From: Aliirhizobium smilacinae
GTDB lineage: Bacteria > Pseudomonadota > Alphaproteobacteria > Rhizobiales > Rhizobiaceae
Direction of reading: 5' to 3'
DNA: 64,000 nucleotides
Assembly: GCF_006335145.1 (NCBI RefSeq)
Contig: NZ_VDMN01000004.1
Coordinates: 186,001-250,000 of the forward strand
This document shows, one piece after another, positions 18,404 through 28,719 of the stretch. Position 1 is the first letter of the stretch. Every line of letters begins with the position of its first letter. The notes under the pieces are model-generated. The model was given only the letters and a program-made list of their open reading frames with translations, did no database searches and was not told the DNA's origin. A program made the translations under genes and the position numbers.

Positions 18404-19849
18404 TCAGGCGTTCAGCACGCGACCATAGGCATCCAGCACGCTTTCCTTCATCGATTCCGAGATGGTCGGATGCGGGAAGATCGTGTGCATCAGGTCTTCT
18501 TCGGTCGTCTCGAGGTTCATCGCGACGACAAAGCCCTGGATAAGTTCGGTGACTTCCGCGCCGACCATGTGGGCGCCGAGCAGTTCGCCGGTCTTCTTGT
18601 CGAAGATCGTCTTGACCATGCCCTGATCTTCGCCGAGTGCCACGGCCTTGCCGTTGGCCGCAAAGGAAAAGCGGCCGACGCGGATATCGCGGCCCTGTTC
18701 CTTGGCCTTGGCTTCCGTTAGACCAACCGAGGCGACCTGTGGGTTGCAATAGGTGCAGCCCGGGATCTTGCTCTTGTCGGTGGCATGAACGTTCGGCAGA
18801 CCTGCGATCTTTTCGACGCAGACGACGGCTTCGTGTTCAGCCTTGTGAGCCAGCAGCGGACCACCGGCAACGTCGCCGATCGCGTAGATGCCGGCAACGT
18901 TGGTCTTGCCGTAGCCGTCGATGACGATGAAACCGCGATCAGTCTTCACGCCGGCAGCTTCGAGACCGATGTTTTCGATGTTGGCTTGAACGCCGACAGC
19001 CGAGATCATCCGGTCGGCCGTAATCTTTTCAGATGTGCCGTCCTTCTTCTCGATCGTGGCGGTGACCGAGTTGGCGCCCTTCTCGACCTTGGCGACCTTG
19101 GCCTCCAGATGGATCTTGATGCCCTGCTTTTCGAACTGTTTCTTGGCGAAGGCGGAGATTTCCGCATCTTCGACCGGCATGACCTGGCTCATGATCTCGA
19201 CGACAGTCACATCGACGCCCATGGTGCGGTAGAAGGAAGCGAATTCGATGCCGATGGCGCCCGAGCCCATGACGAGCAGCGACTTCGGCAGTTCTTCCGG
19301 CTTCATCGCTTCGAAATAGGTCCAGATCAGCTTGCCATCCGGCTCGATGCCGGGAAGCGCGCGCGGACGGGCGCCGGTTGCGACGATGATGTGCTTGGCG
19401 GTGTAGGTGCCCTCGCCCAGCGTGTTTTTCGGAACAGGACCCTGCGGCTGAACAACCGGCTTGGTCGATTTGCCGACGACGATCTCACCCGGCTTGGTGA
19501 GCTTGGCTTCGCCCCAGATGATATCGACCTTGTTCTTCTTGAACAGGAAACCGACGCCGTTGTTCATCCGCGCGGCAATGCCACGCGAACGCGCAACGAT
19601 CGCCTTGACGTCGGGCTTGATCGAGCCTTCGAGCGTCAGGCCGTAATCCTTGGCGTGGGTGGCGGTGTGCAGCACGTCGGCGGTGCGCAGCAGCGCCTTG
19701 GTCGGGATGCAGCCCCAGTTGGAGCAAATGCCGGCAAGGTGCTCGCGTTCGACGACGGCGACCTTCATGCCGAGCTGGCTGGCCCGAATGGCGGCGATAT
19801 AGCCGCCAGGGCCGGAGCCGATTACGATAACGTCATAAGCGTTGGACAT
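18404..19849 (-). CDS. lpdA: Dihydrolipoamide dehydrogenase (E3)
   Basis: 481-residue FAD enzyme that reoxidises dihydrolipoyl groups of the pyruvate dehydrogenase complex, passing electrons to NAD+. It has the FAD loop GSGPGGYIAAI, redox-active Cys42 and Cys47 (CSNWGCIPTK), the NAD loop GSGAIGIEFAS, and the catalytic His-Glu pair in FPHPTISE near the C-terminus. MSNAYDV at 19849 is the expected start rather than the ATG four codons upstream. It contains the short insert rich in proline and lysine (around KPVVQPQGPVPKN) seen in rhizobial E3. It follows pdhABC with two small unrelated genes between. Confidence 0.97.
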   Translation of the reverse strand: MSNAYDVIVIGSGPGGYIAAIRASQLGMKVAVVEREHLAGICSNWGCIPTKALLRTADVLHTATHAKDYGLTLEGSIKPDVKAIVARSRGIAARMNNGVGFLFKKNKVDIIWGEAKLTKPGEIVVGKSTKPVVQPQGPVPKNTLGEGTYTAKHIIVATGARPRALPGIEPDGKLIWTYFEAMKPEELPKSLLVMGSGAIGIEFASFYRTMGVDVTVVEIMSQVMPVEDAEISAFAKKQFEKQGIKIHLEAKVAKVEKGANSVTATIEKKDGTSEKITADRMISAVGVQANIENIGLEAAGVKTDRGFIVIDGYGKTNVAGIYAIGDVAGGPLLAHKAEHEAVVCVEKIAGLPNVHATDKSKIPGCTYCNPQVASVGLTEAKAKEQGRDIRVGRFSFAANGKAVALGEDQGMVKTIFDKKTGELLGAHMVGAEVTELIQGFVVAMNLETTEEDLMHTIFPHPTISESMKESVLDAYGRVLNA

Positions 19850-19924
19850 GAGCGCTTCCAATCCTCGTTTGTCGAGACCCGGGCGAGTGCCTTGAGGTCT
19901 TGTACGGGATGGAAGCGCCTGACG

Positions 19925-20197
19925 TCATACCGCCAGCTTGATCGCTTCAGCTTCCGGTTCAGGTTGAACCAGCATCCCGTAGATTTCTTCCTTGAGCTGC
20001 CGGCGCTGCTTGCACATGTCGATGAGCATGGCATCGCCTGCGGGCTCGTTGCGTCTCTCGGCCATGTGAACCCTCCGGCTCAGATCTTCATAGCTCCTGC
20101 AAAGTCGGGCAAAGTGCCCATCCGTCTGCTGGAGATGGCGCACAAGCGCCCTGAAATCCGGAAATTCTGCGGCCAATTCATGCAGCGTACCAGACAT
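19925..20197 (-). CDS. DUF465 family protein
   Basis: 90-residue, mostly helical protein of the DUF465 (YdcH-like) family, recognised by HxLxxEFP...H near the N-terminus (LHELAAEFPDFRALVRHLQ) and the C-terminal coiled segment with LKEEI. Such proteins are common in proteobacteria, and their function is unknown. It lies between the SGNH hydrolase and lpd on the same strand with short gaps, so it is probably carried on the pyruvate dehydrogenase transcript. Confidence 0.85.
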   Translation of the reverse strand: MSGTLHELAAEFPDFRALVRHLQQTDGHFARLCRSYEDLSRRVHMAERRNEPAGDAMLIDMCKQRRQLKEEIYGMLVQPEPEAEAIKLAV

Positions 20198-20267
20198 GGT
20201 CCAAGTCCTTTTTAGCTTCGGAAAGGCCCAGGTTAGGTCCGCCTAAAATTACCTCCGTTGATCCAAA

Positions 20268-20906
20268 TCAAAGGCCAAGCATCATTCGAACGATCGGTTC
20301 GAGACCGCGACCAATTGCCCGAGTTCCCTCCGCTGTCAGATGGACCCCGTCGATCGAACTTGTACGAGCGACCGATCCTGCGTCGAAGAATCCGCAGCCG
20401 AGATCGTCTGCAAGATCCCGATAGAGCGAGGCAAGCATCGCGGATTCCTCGATGCTGTCGCGGAAAATCGCGGAGAATATTGGATCGGCCGTTTCGCAAA
20501 GAGACGGCGGCGATACGATCAGCACGTCAGGCGCATCGTAACCGAACGAATACTCGTGATGACGGATCAACCCGACCAGCCGCTGGATGCCGGCACGCGC
20601 CGCATGGGCGGTCCCGGCAATCACCGGCTTCATGTCATTGGTCCCGAGCATGATGACAACGAGATCGAGCGGCATATGGGTGTGAAGCACCGTTGGCAGG
20701 TTCTTCACACCATTACGATCGCAGTCGGCCAGGTTATCATCATAACCGGTGGTGCGGCCGTTCAGTCCTTCGGCAATCACGCTGACACCGGGACCAAGGG
20801 CGGCCCCGAGGACGCTTGGCCAGCGATCCTCGAAAGCATGTCTTCCCGGTCCTTCGGGATTATATCCCCAGGTCAGCGAATCGCCGAAGCAGAGAACGGT
20901 CCTCAT
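20268..20906 (-). CDS. SGNH/GDSL-family hydrolase (arylesterase-like)
   Basis: 212-residue serine hydrolase. The nucleophile block GDSLTWG sits at the N-terminus, the GTND block (VVIMLGTNDMKP) in the middle, and the catalytic DxxH block as DGVHLT near the C-terminus. No signal peptide is seen, so it is likely cytoplasmic. Substrate is unknown; related rhizobial proteins hydrolyse aryl esters or acetylated compounds. It is placed directly after pdhC with an 18-base gap and probably shares the pdh transcript. Confidence 0.88.
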   Translation of the reverse strand: MRTVLCFGDSLTWGYNPEGPGRHAFEDRWPSVLGAALGPGVSVIAEGLNGRTTGYDDNLADCDRNGVKNLPTVLHTHMPLDLVVIMLGTNDMKPVIAGTAHAARAGIQRLVGLIRHHEYSFGYDAPDVLIVSPPSLCETADPIFSAIFRDSIEESAMLASLYRDLADDLGCGFFDAGSVARTSSIDGVHLTAEGTRAIGRGLEPIVRMMLGL

Positions 20907-20924
20907 CCCTCCGTCCTCCAGCGA

Positions 20925-22271
20925 CTACACCAGCATCGACATCGGGTTTTCAATGTAGCGCTTGAAGGCGGACGCGAGTTCCGCACCGAGCGCACCATCG
21001 ATGACACGGTGGTCGAAGGCAAACGTCGCCGTCATCACCGTACCGACTTCGATCTTGCCGCCACGAACGACCGGCTTTTCGACGCCGGCGCCAATCGATA
21101 CGATCGAGGCCTGAGGCAGGTTGACGATCGAGGTGAAGCTGGAAACACCGAACATGCCGAGGTTGGACACCGACGTGGTGCCGCCCTGGTATTCTTCCGG
21201 CTTAAGCTTCTTGTCGCGGGCGCGCTTGGCCAGATCCTTCACCTCGCTGGAGATGACAGACAGGGCCTTCGCTTCGGCATTGCGGACGATCGGAGTGATC
21301 AGACCATCCGGGATCGACACGGCAACGCCGACGTCGGAATGCTTGTGCAGAACGCGGGCCGTCGAAGTCCAGGAGGCGTTTGCCATCGGGACATCGCGCA
21401 GCGCCAGTGCCAGCGCCTTGATGATGAAGTCGTTGACCGAAAGCTTGAAGGCCGGAACCTCGCCCTTCTCGGTTTTCTTCACCGGTGCCGAAGCATTGAT
21501 CTCGCCGCGCAGCTTGAGCATCGCGTCGAGTTCGCATTCCATCGAGACGGTATAGGCCGGAACGGTCTGGCTCGATTCGGTCAGGCGCGAGGCGATCGTC
21601 TTGCGCATGCCGTCATGCGGAAGAAGCTCGTAGGAGCCTTCGGCAAACAGTTTGAGCACGTTGTCGTCCGACGGACCCTTCGCAGCGGCCGGAGCCGGAG
21701 CGGCCTGTGCAGCAGCAGGCGCCGCCTTGGCACCGCCGGCCGAAGCCTTCTCGATATCCGCCTTGACGACACGGCCATGCGGACCGGTGCCGGTAACGGC
21801 GGACAGGTCGAGGCCGGCTTCCTTGGCCAGACGCCTTGCGAGCGGCGAGGAGAACACACGCTTGCCATCGGCAACCGGTGCAGGCGTCGATGGTGCCGGA
21901 GCAGCGTCGGTGACCGGAGCGACAGCCTTCGGGGCTTCAGAAGCGGTTTCAGCCTTTGCAGCTTCGGCCTTGGGAGCCTCAGCCTTAGGGGCGGAACCCG
22001 CACCGGCAGCAGCAGCCGCAACGTCTTCGCCTTCTTCGGCAATGATTGCGATCAGGGCGTTGACCTTGACCGCTTCCGTGCCAGCCGGGACGACGAGCTT
22101 GGCAATCGTGCCCTCGTCGATGGCTTCGACTTCCATCGTCGCCTTGTCGGTTTCAATCTCGGCGATCACATCGCCGGACTTGACCTTGTCGCCTTCCTTG
22201 ACCAGCCACTTTGAGAGGTTGCCCTCTTCCATGGTCGGAGAAAGAGCAGGCATGGTGATGTTGATAGGCAT
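20925..22271 (-). CDS. pdhC: Pyruvate dehydrogenase E2, dihydrolipoamide acetyltransferase
   Basis: 448-residue core subunit of the pyruvate dehydrogenase complex, moving acetyl groups from lipoate to coenzyme A. It has one N-terminal lipoyl domain with lipoyl-Lys43 (IETDKATMEVEA), a long alanine/proline linker, an E3/E1-binding domain (SSPLARRLAKEAGLDLSAV), a second Ala/Pro linker, and the acetyltransferase domain ending with the catalytic DHRVIDG. It starts 15 bases after pdhB in the order pdhA-pdhB-pdhC. Confidence 0.97.
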   Translation of the reverse strand: MPINITMPALSPTMEEGNLSKWLVKEGDKVKSGDVIAEIETDKATMEVEAIDEGTIAKLVVPAGTEAVKVNALIAIIAEEGEDVAAAAAGAGSAPKAEAPKAEAAKAETASEAPKAVAPVTDAAPAPSTPAPVADGKRVFSSPLARRLAKEAGLDLSAVTGTGPHGRVVKADIEKASAGGAKAAPAAAQAAPAPAAAKGPSDDNVLKLFAEGSYELLPHDGMRKTIASRLTESSQTVPAYTVSMECELDAMLKLRGEINASAPVKKTEKGEVPAFKLSVNDFIIKALALALRDVPMANASWTSTARVLHKHSDVGVAVSIPDGLITPIVRNAEAKALSVISSEVKDLAKRARDKKLKPEEYQGGTTSVSNLGMFGVSSFTSIVNLPQASIVSIGAGVEKPVVRGGKIEVGTVMTATFAFDHRVIDGALGAELASAFKRYIENPMSMLV

Positions 22272-22286
22272 CGTATCACCCTTCCC

Positions 22287-23687
<1,401 letters not shown>

Positions 23688-23707
23688 AGGATTTTTCCTC
23701 CCCGCGC

Positions 23708-24766
23708 TTAGAGCAGGATGTCAGTGTAGAGCTCGGATACATCCGGCTCCGGATCGTTCTGGGCGAAATCGGCACTATCCGTAACGATGTCACGGATATC
23801 CTTGTCGATCGCCTTCAACTCGTCCTCGCTCGCCCAGCCCTTTTCCAGCAAGCGCGCACGCACCTGCTCGATCGGGTCCTGCTCGGAGCGCATCTTCTGC
23901 ACTTCTTCCTTGGAGCGATACTTGGCCGGGTCGGACATCGAGTGACCACGGTAACGGTAGGTCAGCATTTCGAGGATGATCGGGCCCTTGCCGGCGCGGC
24001 AATGGGCAAGCGCCTCATCACCGGCAGCCTTGACGGCGCGAACATCCATGCCGTCCACCTGGATACCCGGAATGCCGAAGCCGACGCCACGCATCGAATA
24101 GTTCGACTGCGCTGTCGCACGGGCGGTCGAGGTGCCCATGGCGTAACGGTTGTTCTCGACGATATAGATGATCGGCAGTTTCCACAGAGCAGCCATGTTG
24201 AAGCTCTCGTAGACCTGACCCTGGTTGGCAGCGCCGTCACCGAAATAGGCGACCGAAACGCTGTCATTGTTTCGGTAGGAATTCGCAAACGCAAGGCCGG
24301 TGCCGAGCGACACCTGAGCGCCGACGATACCGTGACCGCCGTAGAAATGCTTCTCCTTGGAGAACATGTGCATCGAGCCGCCCTTGCCCTTGGACAAGCC
24401 GCCCTGACGCCCGGTCAGTTCCGCCATGACGCCGCGGGCGCTCATGCCGGTTGCCAGCATGTGACCGTGGTCGCGATAGGCGGTGATGACCTGATCACCT
24501 TCCTGCTGCGCCATCTGCATGCCGACGACGACGGCTTCCTGGCCGATATAGAGGTGGCAGAAACCGCCGATGAAGCCCATGCCATAGAGCTGGCCGGCCT
24601 TCTCTTCGAAACGACGGATCAGCAGCATCTCGCGATACGCGTGCAGATCATCGTCCTTGCCGAATTCCGGCGTGTTCTTGCCGGTGAATTCCTTCGAAAC
24701 TGTTTTGCTGGCAGATTTTGCCGCTGGCTTGCGGCCGGATGCAGACGCGGATTTGGTTTGCGCCAT
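23708..24766 (-). CDS. pdhA: Pyruvate dehydrogenase E1 alpha subunit
   Basis: 352-residue thiamine-diphosphate enzyme that decarboxylates pyruvate and hands the acetyl unit to lipoate. The TPP motif GDGAANQG...VENN is intact, as is the phosphorylation-loop-type segment YRYRGHSMSDP. An N-terminal Lys/Ala/Ser-rich tail of about 30 residues precedes the catalytic domain. The ATG at 24766 has GGGAGGG four bases upstream. It heads the pdh operon, with a candidate promoter at 24851-24879. Confidence 0.97.
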   Translation of the reverse strand: MAQTKSASASGRKPAAKSASKTVSKEFTGKNTPEFGKDDDLHAYREMLLIRRFEEKAGQLYGMGFIGGFCHLYIGQEAVVVGMQMAQQEGDQVITAYRDHGHMLATGMSARGVMAELTGRQGGLSKGKGGSMHMFSKEKHFYGGHGIVGAQVSLGTGLAFANSYRNNDSVSVAYFGDGAANQGQVYESFNMAALWKLPIIYIVENNRYAMGTSTARATAQSNYSMRGVGFGIPGIQVDGMDVRAVKAAGDEALAHCRAGKGPIILEMLTYRYRGHSMSDPAKYRSKEEVQKMRSEQDPIEQVRARLLEKGWASEDELKAIDKDIRDIVTDSADFAQNDPEPDVSELYTDILL

Positions 24767-24850
24767 CGATCCCTCCCTATGTGCTGCATTGAAAGAGCGG
24801 CATCATGGCGAACGGATGTACGCCGCAACCCACTCCGGGTTTCTGCAGCT

Positions 24851-24879
24851 AACATAGGGAAGAAACCGTCCCCCAGCAA
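24851..24879 (-). promoter_or_regulatory. Candidate sigma70-type promoter of pdhA
   Basis: On the minus strand TTGCTG is followed after 17 bases by TATGTT, a fair match to housekeeping -35 and -10 boxes, about 85 bases upstream of the pdhA start. Called by eye; no expression evidence. Confidence 0.35.
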
Positions 24880-24939
24880 TGACATATTTGCATGGCTATC
24901 ATTCCACACAAGCCACTGAAATTTATTGCATAAAGTTAT

Positions 24940-24960
24940 ATTAACCGAAATTCGGTTAAT
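24940..24960 (-). terminator. Palindrome directly after the ftsB stop
   Basis: ATTAACCGAA and TTCGGTTAAT are perfect inverted copies separated by one base, placed immediately beyond the ftsB stop. As RNA it would fold as an eight-pair stem with a five-base loop, followed by ATAACTTTA. It is AT-rich and could be a weak terminator or a protein-binding site. Confidence 0.4.
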
Positions 24961-25278
24961 TCAGAAATAGTTGTTAAATATGACTATTTCATCCCTGCGC
25001 GAGACATTTAATTGATAACGCGCAATTTCATCGAGCATGTCTTTGTCGAGCGACCCGTCGCTCATCAGATGCACCTGCCGCTCCAAGGCTTCTCTTTTTA
25101 CGGTGAGCGCCGCAAGCTCGCCGCTACGCGCCACGCGCTGCTTCTCGAATTCCTCAGTCGCGATCAGGCCGAGATCACCGTGGATCGAATGATAGCCGAA
25201 ATAGGAAAGAAACGCGATGGTGATTGCAGGCAGGATGAAACGGCCAAACTTTCTCTGTTTGTGATGTCTTGTCCACAT
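24961..25278 (-). CDS. ftsB: FtsB/DivIC-type septum formation initiator
   Basis: 105-residue single-pass membrane protein of the cell-division machinery. A basic N-terminus (MWTRHHKQRKFGR) is followed by one membrane helix (about residues 14-30) and a coiled-coil region (EEFEKQRVARSGELAALTVK), ending in a short conserved tail. This is the architecture of FtsB/DivIC, which bridges FtsL and FtsQ at the septum. MWTRHH at 25278 is chosen over a longer frame starting at 25368. It sits between eno and pdhA, a conserved order in rhizobia. Confidence 0.88.
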   Translation of the reverse strand: MWTRHHKQRKFGRFILPAITIAFLSYFGYHSIHGDLGLIATEEFEKQRVARSGELAALTVKREALERQVHLMSDGSLDKDMLDEIARYQLNVSRRDEIVIFNNYF

Positions 25279-25403
25279 GCCTGTTCTTAACACCTTGAGC
25301 TCACGCGACGGGAGCGATTCATCGCCCGCAGGATAATGAATAGAAAATCGCAGAACTTGCTTAAGCATTCGTTTCGCATATCGCGATGCAGCACACCGAT
25401 ACG

Positions 25404-25435
25404 AAAAAAGCCCGCGTGCAAAACGCGGGCTTTTT
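25404..25435 (-). terminator. Rho-independent terminator after eno
   Basis: Stem GCCCGCGT / ACGCGGGC with loop GCAAA, flanked by AAAAAA and TTTTT, so it can work in both directions. It lies 35 bases past the enolase stop and separates eno from ftsB. Confidence 0.9.
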
Positions 25436-25470
25436 CAATCGTCGAGAAAGGCTGGATCCCAGCCGGTCTT

Positions 25471-26745
25471 TTAGGACTTCAGGATCGAGCGGCCGGCATA
25501 AGCAGCCTGCGGGCCAAGCATTTCCTCGATACGGATCAGCTGGTTGTACTTGGCGAGACGATCCGAACGCGACAGCGAGCCGGTCTTGATCTGTCCGCAA
25601 TTGGTGGCAACGGCGAGATCGGCAATCGTCGAATCTTCCGTTTCACCCGAGCGGTGCGACATAACGGCGGTGTAGGCTGCCTTGTGGGCGGTTTCGACGG
25701 CGTCGAGCGTTTCCGTCAGCGAACCGATCTGGTTGACCTTGACGAGGATCGAGTTGGCAACACCCATCTTGATGCCGTCGCGCAGGCGGGCCGAATTGGT
25801 GACGAACAGATCGTCGCCGACCAGCTGAACCTTGGAGCCGATCTTGTCGGTCAGGTACTTCCAGCCTTCCCAGTCGTCTTCGGCCATGCCGTCTTCGATC
25901 GAGATGATCGGATATTTGCCGGCCAGTTCGGCGAGATAATCAGCCATGGCTTCCGGCTCGAGCGTGCGGCCCTCACCTTCCATCTCGTACTTGCCGTTCT
26001 TGAAGAACTCGGTAGAGGCGCAATCGAGACCGAGGAACACCTCTTCACCCGGCTTGTAACCGGCCTTTTCGATCGACTTCACGATGAAATCGAGGGCTTC
26101 AGGCGCACTCTTCAGGCCCGGGGCAAAACCGCCTTCGTCGCCGACATTGGTGTTATGACCCTGTGCACCCAGTTCTTTTTTCAGAACATGGAAGATTTCC
26201 GCACCGATCCGCACAGCATCCTTCAGCGTTTCGGCGCCGACCGGCATGATCATGAATTCCTGGAAATCGATCGGGTTGTCGGCATGGGCGCCGCCGTTGA
26301 TGATGTTCATCATCGGAACGGGCAGGAGATGGGCACCAGCGCCACCGACATAACGATAGAGCGGCAGGCCGGCCGATTCGGCGGCAGCCTTAGCAACGGC
26401 AAGCGAGACGCCGAGAATGGCGTTTGCACCGAGACGCGACTTGTTCGGCGTACCGTCAAGCGCGATCAGCGTCTTGTCGATATGGATCTGGCTTTCGGCA
26501 TCGAAACCGCCGATGGCATCGAAGATCTCGGTATTGACCGCTTCAACGGCCTTTTCGACGCCTTTGCCACCGTAGCGCTTGCCACCGTCGCGCAGCTCGA
26601 CCGCTTCGTGAGCGCCCGTCGATGCGCCCGACGGAACGGCGGCGCGGCCCATCGAGCCGTCTTCCAGGTGAACGTCGACTTCGACGGTCGGATTGCCACG
26701 GCTATCGAGGATTTCGCGAGCAATGATATCGGTAATAGCAGTCAA
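25471..26745 (-). CDS. eno: Enolase
   Basis: 424-residue glycolytic enzyme interconverting 2-phosphoglycerate and phosphoenolpyruvate. It has the N-terminal EILDSRGNPTVEVDV, the metal-binding EDGMAEDDW, the LVKVNQIGSL lysine loop and the signature SHRSGETED. The start is taken as TTG at 26745, with GAGGAG a few bases upstream, because enolases normally begin right before AITDI. An ATG nine codons upstream would add MDNNSEERP. It follows kdsA in the same direction after a gap of about 118 bases. Confidence 0.97.
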   Translation of the reverse strand: MTAITDIIAREILDSRGNPTVEVDVHLEDGSMGRAAVPSGASTGAHEAVELRDGGKRYGGKGVEKAVEAVNTEIFDAIGGFDAESQIHIDKTLIALDGTPNKSRLGANAILGVSLAVAKAAAESAGLPLYRYVGGAGAHLLPVPMMNIINGGAHADNPIDFQEFMIMPVGAETLKDAVRIGAEIFHVLKKELGAQGHNTNVGDEGGFAPGLKSAPEALDFIVKSIEKAGYKPGEEVFLGLDCASTEFFKNGKYEMEGEGRTLEPEAMADYLAELAGKYPIISIEDGMAEDDWEGWKYLTDKIGSKVQLVGDDLFVTNSARLRDGIKMGVANSILVKVNQIGSLTETLDAVETAHKAAYTAVMSHRSGETEDSTIADLAVATNCGQIKTGSLSRSDRLAKYNQLIRIEEMLGPQAAYAGRSILKS

Positions 26746-26775
26746 GGGTCTCTCCTCAGAGTTATTATCCACGCG

Positions 26776-26803
26776 GTCATTGAAAATGTCTCACATTCAA
26801 TGA
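26776..26803 (-). promoter_or_regulatory. Stem-loop in the eno leader
   Basis: GTCATTG and CAATGAC pair, with an inner AATG/CATT extension, in the kdsA-eno gap about 30 bases before the eno start. It could be a leader structure or a weak terminator of kdsA; no known RNA family was recognised. Confidence 0.3.
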
Positions 26804-26863
26804 CACCCGAATTACAATATGAGCGCTACACACACTTTGATTGCGCTCAAGTGGATTTGCAGA

Positions 26864-27712
26864 TCAAGCCGCCTTGGCGACGGCGTCGAAAGCGAGAAGC
26901 TTTTCCAAAAGCCGCGGCATGTCCTTCAGATGAACCATGTTCGGTCCGTCCGACGGCGCATTGTCCGGATCCTCATGCGTCTCGACAAAAACCCCGGCAA
27001 CACCGACGGCGACCGCTGCGCGGGCCAAGGTCTCGACGAATTCGCGCTGGCCACCCGACGATCCGCCCTGCCCGCCCGGCTGCTGTACCGAATGGGTGGC
27101 ATCGAAAACGACCGGCGAACCGAGCGAGGCCATGATCGGCAGAGAGCGCATGTCGGACACCAGCGTGTTATAGCCGAAAGATGCACCGCGTTCGCACAGC
27201 ATCACGTTCGGATTACCGCTTTCGGTTAGCTTCGTCTGGACGTTCTTCATATCCCAGGGCGCCAGGAACTGACCCTTCTTGACGTTGATCGCCCGCCCCG
27301 TCTTGGCGGCGGCAACCAGCAGGTCCGTCTGGCGCGACAGGAAGGCCGGGATCTGCAGGATATCGACGGTCGGCGCGACAAGCGCGCACTGCTCTTCCGT
27401 GTGGATGTCGGTCAGAACCGGAAAGCCGAATTCCTTTTTCAGATCGGCAAAGACTTCCATCGCGGTTTCGAGCCCGATACCACGCTTGCCCGAAATCGAC
27501 GTGCGGTTGGCCTTGTCGTAGGACGATTTGTAGACGAGGCCGAGGCCGAGCTTGCCGCAAAGTTCATTGAGTGTGCCGGCGATCATGAAAGCATGGTCAC
27601 GGCTTTCCATCTGGCAGGGACCCGCGATCAGCGAAAGCCGACCCGTATTGGAAAAGGCGACCTTTTTTTCACCTTCACCGACGGTAACCACAGGATTGGG
27701 GGACACTGCCAT
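26864..27712 (-). CDS. kdsA: 3-deoxy-D-manno-octulosonate 8-phosphate synthase
   Basis: 282-residue aldolase that condenses phosphoenolpyruvate with arabinose 5-phosphate to make KDO8P for the lipopolysaccharide inner core. Motifs are intact: IAGPCQMESRDHA, TDIHTEEQC, SFGYNTLVSDMRSLP and THSVQQPGG. The ATG at 27712 has GAGGAA eight bases upstream; the longer open frame runs into the preceding gene. It begins four bases after the VOC gene stop, so the two are coupled. KDO synthesis links it to the lipid A genes further right in the window. Confidence 0.97.
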   Translation of the reverse strand: MAVSPNPVVTVGEGEKKVAFSNTGRLSLIAGPCQMESRDHAFMIAGTLNELCGKLGLGLVYKSSYDKANRTSISGKRGIGLETAMEVFADLKKEFGFPVLTDIHTEEQCALVAPTVDILQIPAFLSRQTDLLVAAAKTGRAINVKKGQFLAPWDMKNVQTKLTESGNPNVMLCERGASFGYNTLVSDMRSLPIMASLGSPVVFDATHSVQQPGGQGGSSGGQREFVETLARAAVAVGVAGVFVETHEDPDNAPSDGPNMVHLKDMPRLLEKLLAFDAVAKAA

Positions 27713-27716
27713 TCTC

Positions 27717-28589
27717 TTATTCCTCGAAGCCGAACAGAACGCCTTGGCCGGGCGAAGGCAACACGAGCACGCGGCCATCCCGGCGGATGAATGCGACGTC
27801 ATTAGCAGCAAGGATGATCTCTGTCACGGCCAGATCAAGACTGCGAAAGATCACAGCCTGTCCGGTAAGCCCGCCAATCGCCGCATCTCCCGAGACACCG
27901 AACTCATGTGCAATCTGCTCGCCGCCGAGAACGCGCACACGCCCGGCCTCCGTCTGGAACGCCAGGCCTCCCTCAACCTCGTTGCCCGATGTCCCCAGCA
28001 GATTTTCGAAAAAGGACGACGAAGCATGCGGATCGTCGCTTGCCAAAACGACTTCCTTCAAACCACTGACCGCATTCTCATGCGTGCGCAAGCCACCCAT
28101 GTCCTGCGGAAAGGAGACGACTCGCTGACAGGCGAAAGCGAAGAAGTCGGGCGCCCCATTCATCGCCGCGAAGGCAAGCCTGAAACGCCCCTCGGTCTCC
28201 TCACCATCCGGTGACTTTACTGCTCTGGCGAACTCGAGCGGTTCACCGCCGGAAATTCCGCTTGCAATATAGTGCTGGTGGTCGCTGGCCGCGTCGTCGC
28301 TGGACACCACAATCGCGGAAAGCCCCTGACGCCCTCGTCGTCCGCGATATGCCAGGTCGCGCTCGATGAAGACATTGCCTCGCTTTACAGCCGCACCCGC
28401 CTTGCGCCTATCCGTCAGCGCAAGAGGCTCGAGATAGGTTCCGTCTTCGAGAAAGATGCAGGCATTGGCAGTGCCGAATGGATGATGGCCATCGGGCGCC
28501 ACGGTGAAGCCCAGTGACGAGAGCCGCTCGCGTGCCCTGGCGAGATCCCCGACAGGCAGAACGAGATGGTCGATTTTCCTAGCAGTCAC
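27717..28589 (-). CDS. VOC (glyoxalase-like) family protein
   Basis: 290-residue protein with two vicinal-oxygen-chelate modules, the first opening KIDHLVLPVGDLARARERLSSLGFTV. The family includes glyoxalases, dioxygenases and binding proteins, and this member resembles the glyoxalase-like single-chain type with unknown substrate. It has no signal peptide. The start is GTG at 28589, after GGGGGA; no in-frame ATG is available. It is read divergently from lexA and just upstream of kdsA. Confidence 0.8.
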   Translation of the reverse strand: MTARKIDHLVLPVGDLARARERLSSLGFTVAPDGHHPFGTANACIFLEDGTYLEPLALTDRRKAGAAVKRGNVFIERDLAYRGRRGRQGLSAIVVSSDDAASDHQHYIASGISGGEPLEFARAVKSPDGEETEGRFRLAFAAMNGAPDFFAFACQRVVSFPQDMGGLRTHENAVSGLKEVVLASDDPHASSSFFENLLGTSGNEVEGGLAFQTEAGRVRVLGGEQIAHEFGVSGDAAIGGLTGQAVIFRSLDLAVTEIILAANDVAFIRRDGRVLVLPSPGQGVLFGFEE

Positions 28590-28719
28590 GCATGTCCCCC
28601 AGACTTCTGATCCGCCGCGACTAGATTGGTCACACAGCCGGAGAGCGCAAGTAGATTCCGATCGAGAACGTCACTGGTCATCTAAGAAACTGATTATGTT
28701 TTCACGAAAATTTAGGGAC

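Noticed and set aside
18345..18749. Minus-strand frame overlapping the lpd end
   Set aside because: Different reading frame of lpd itself; its residues show arginine and proline bias of a shifted frame.
25336..27135. 599-codon plus-strand frame opposite eno and kdsA
   Set aside because: It spans two genes with intact motifs on the other strand and a terminator, so it cannot be a real gene.
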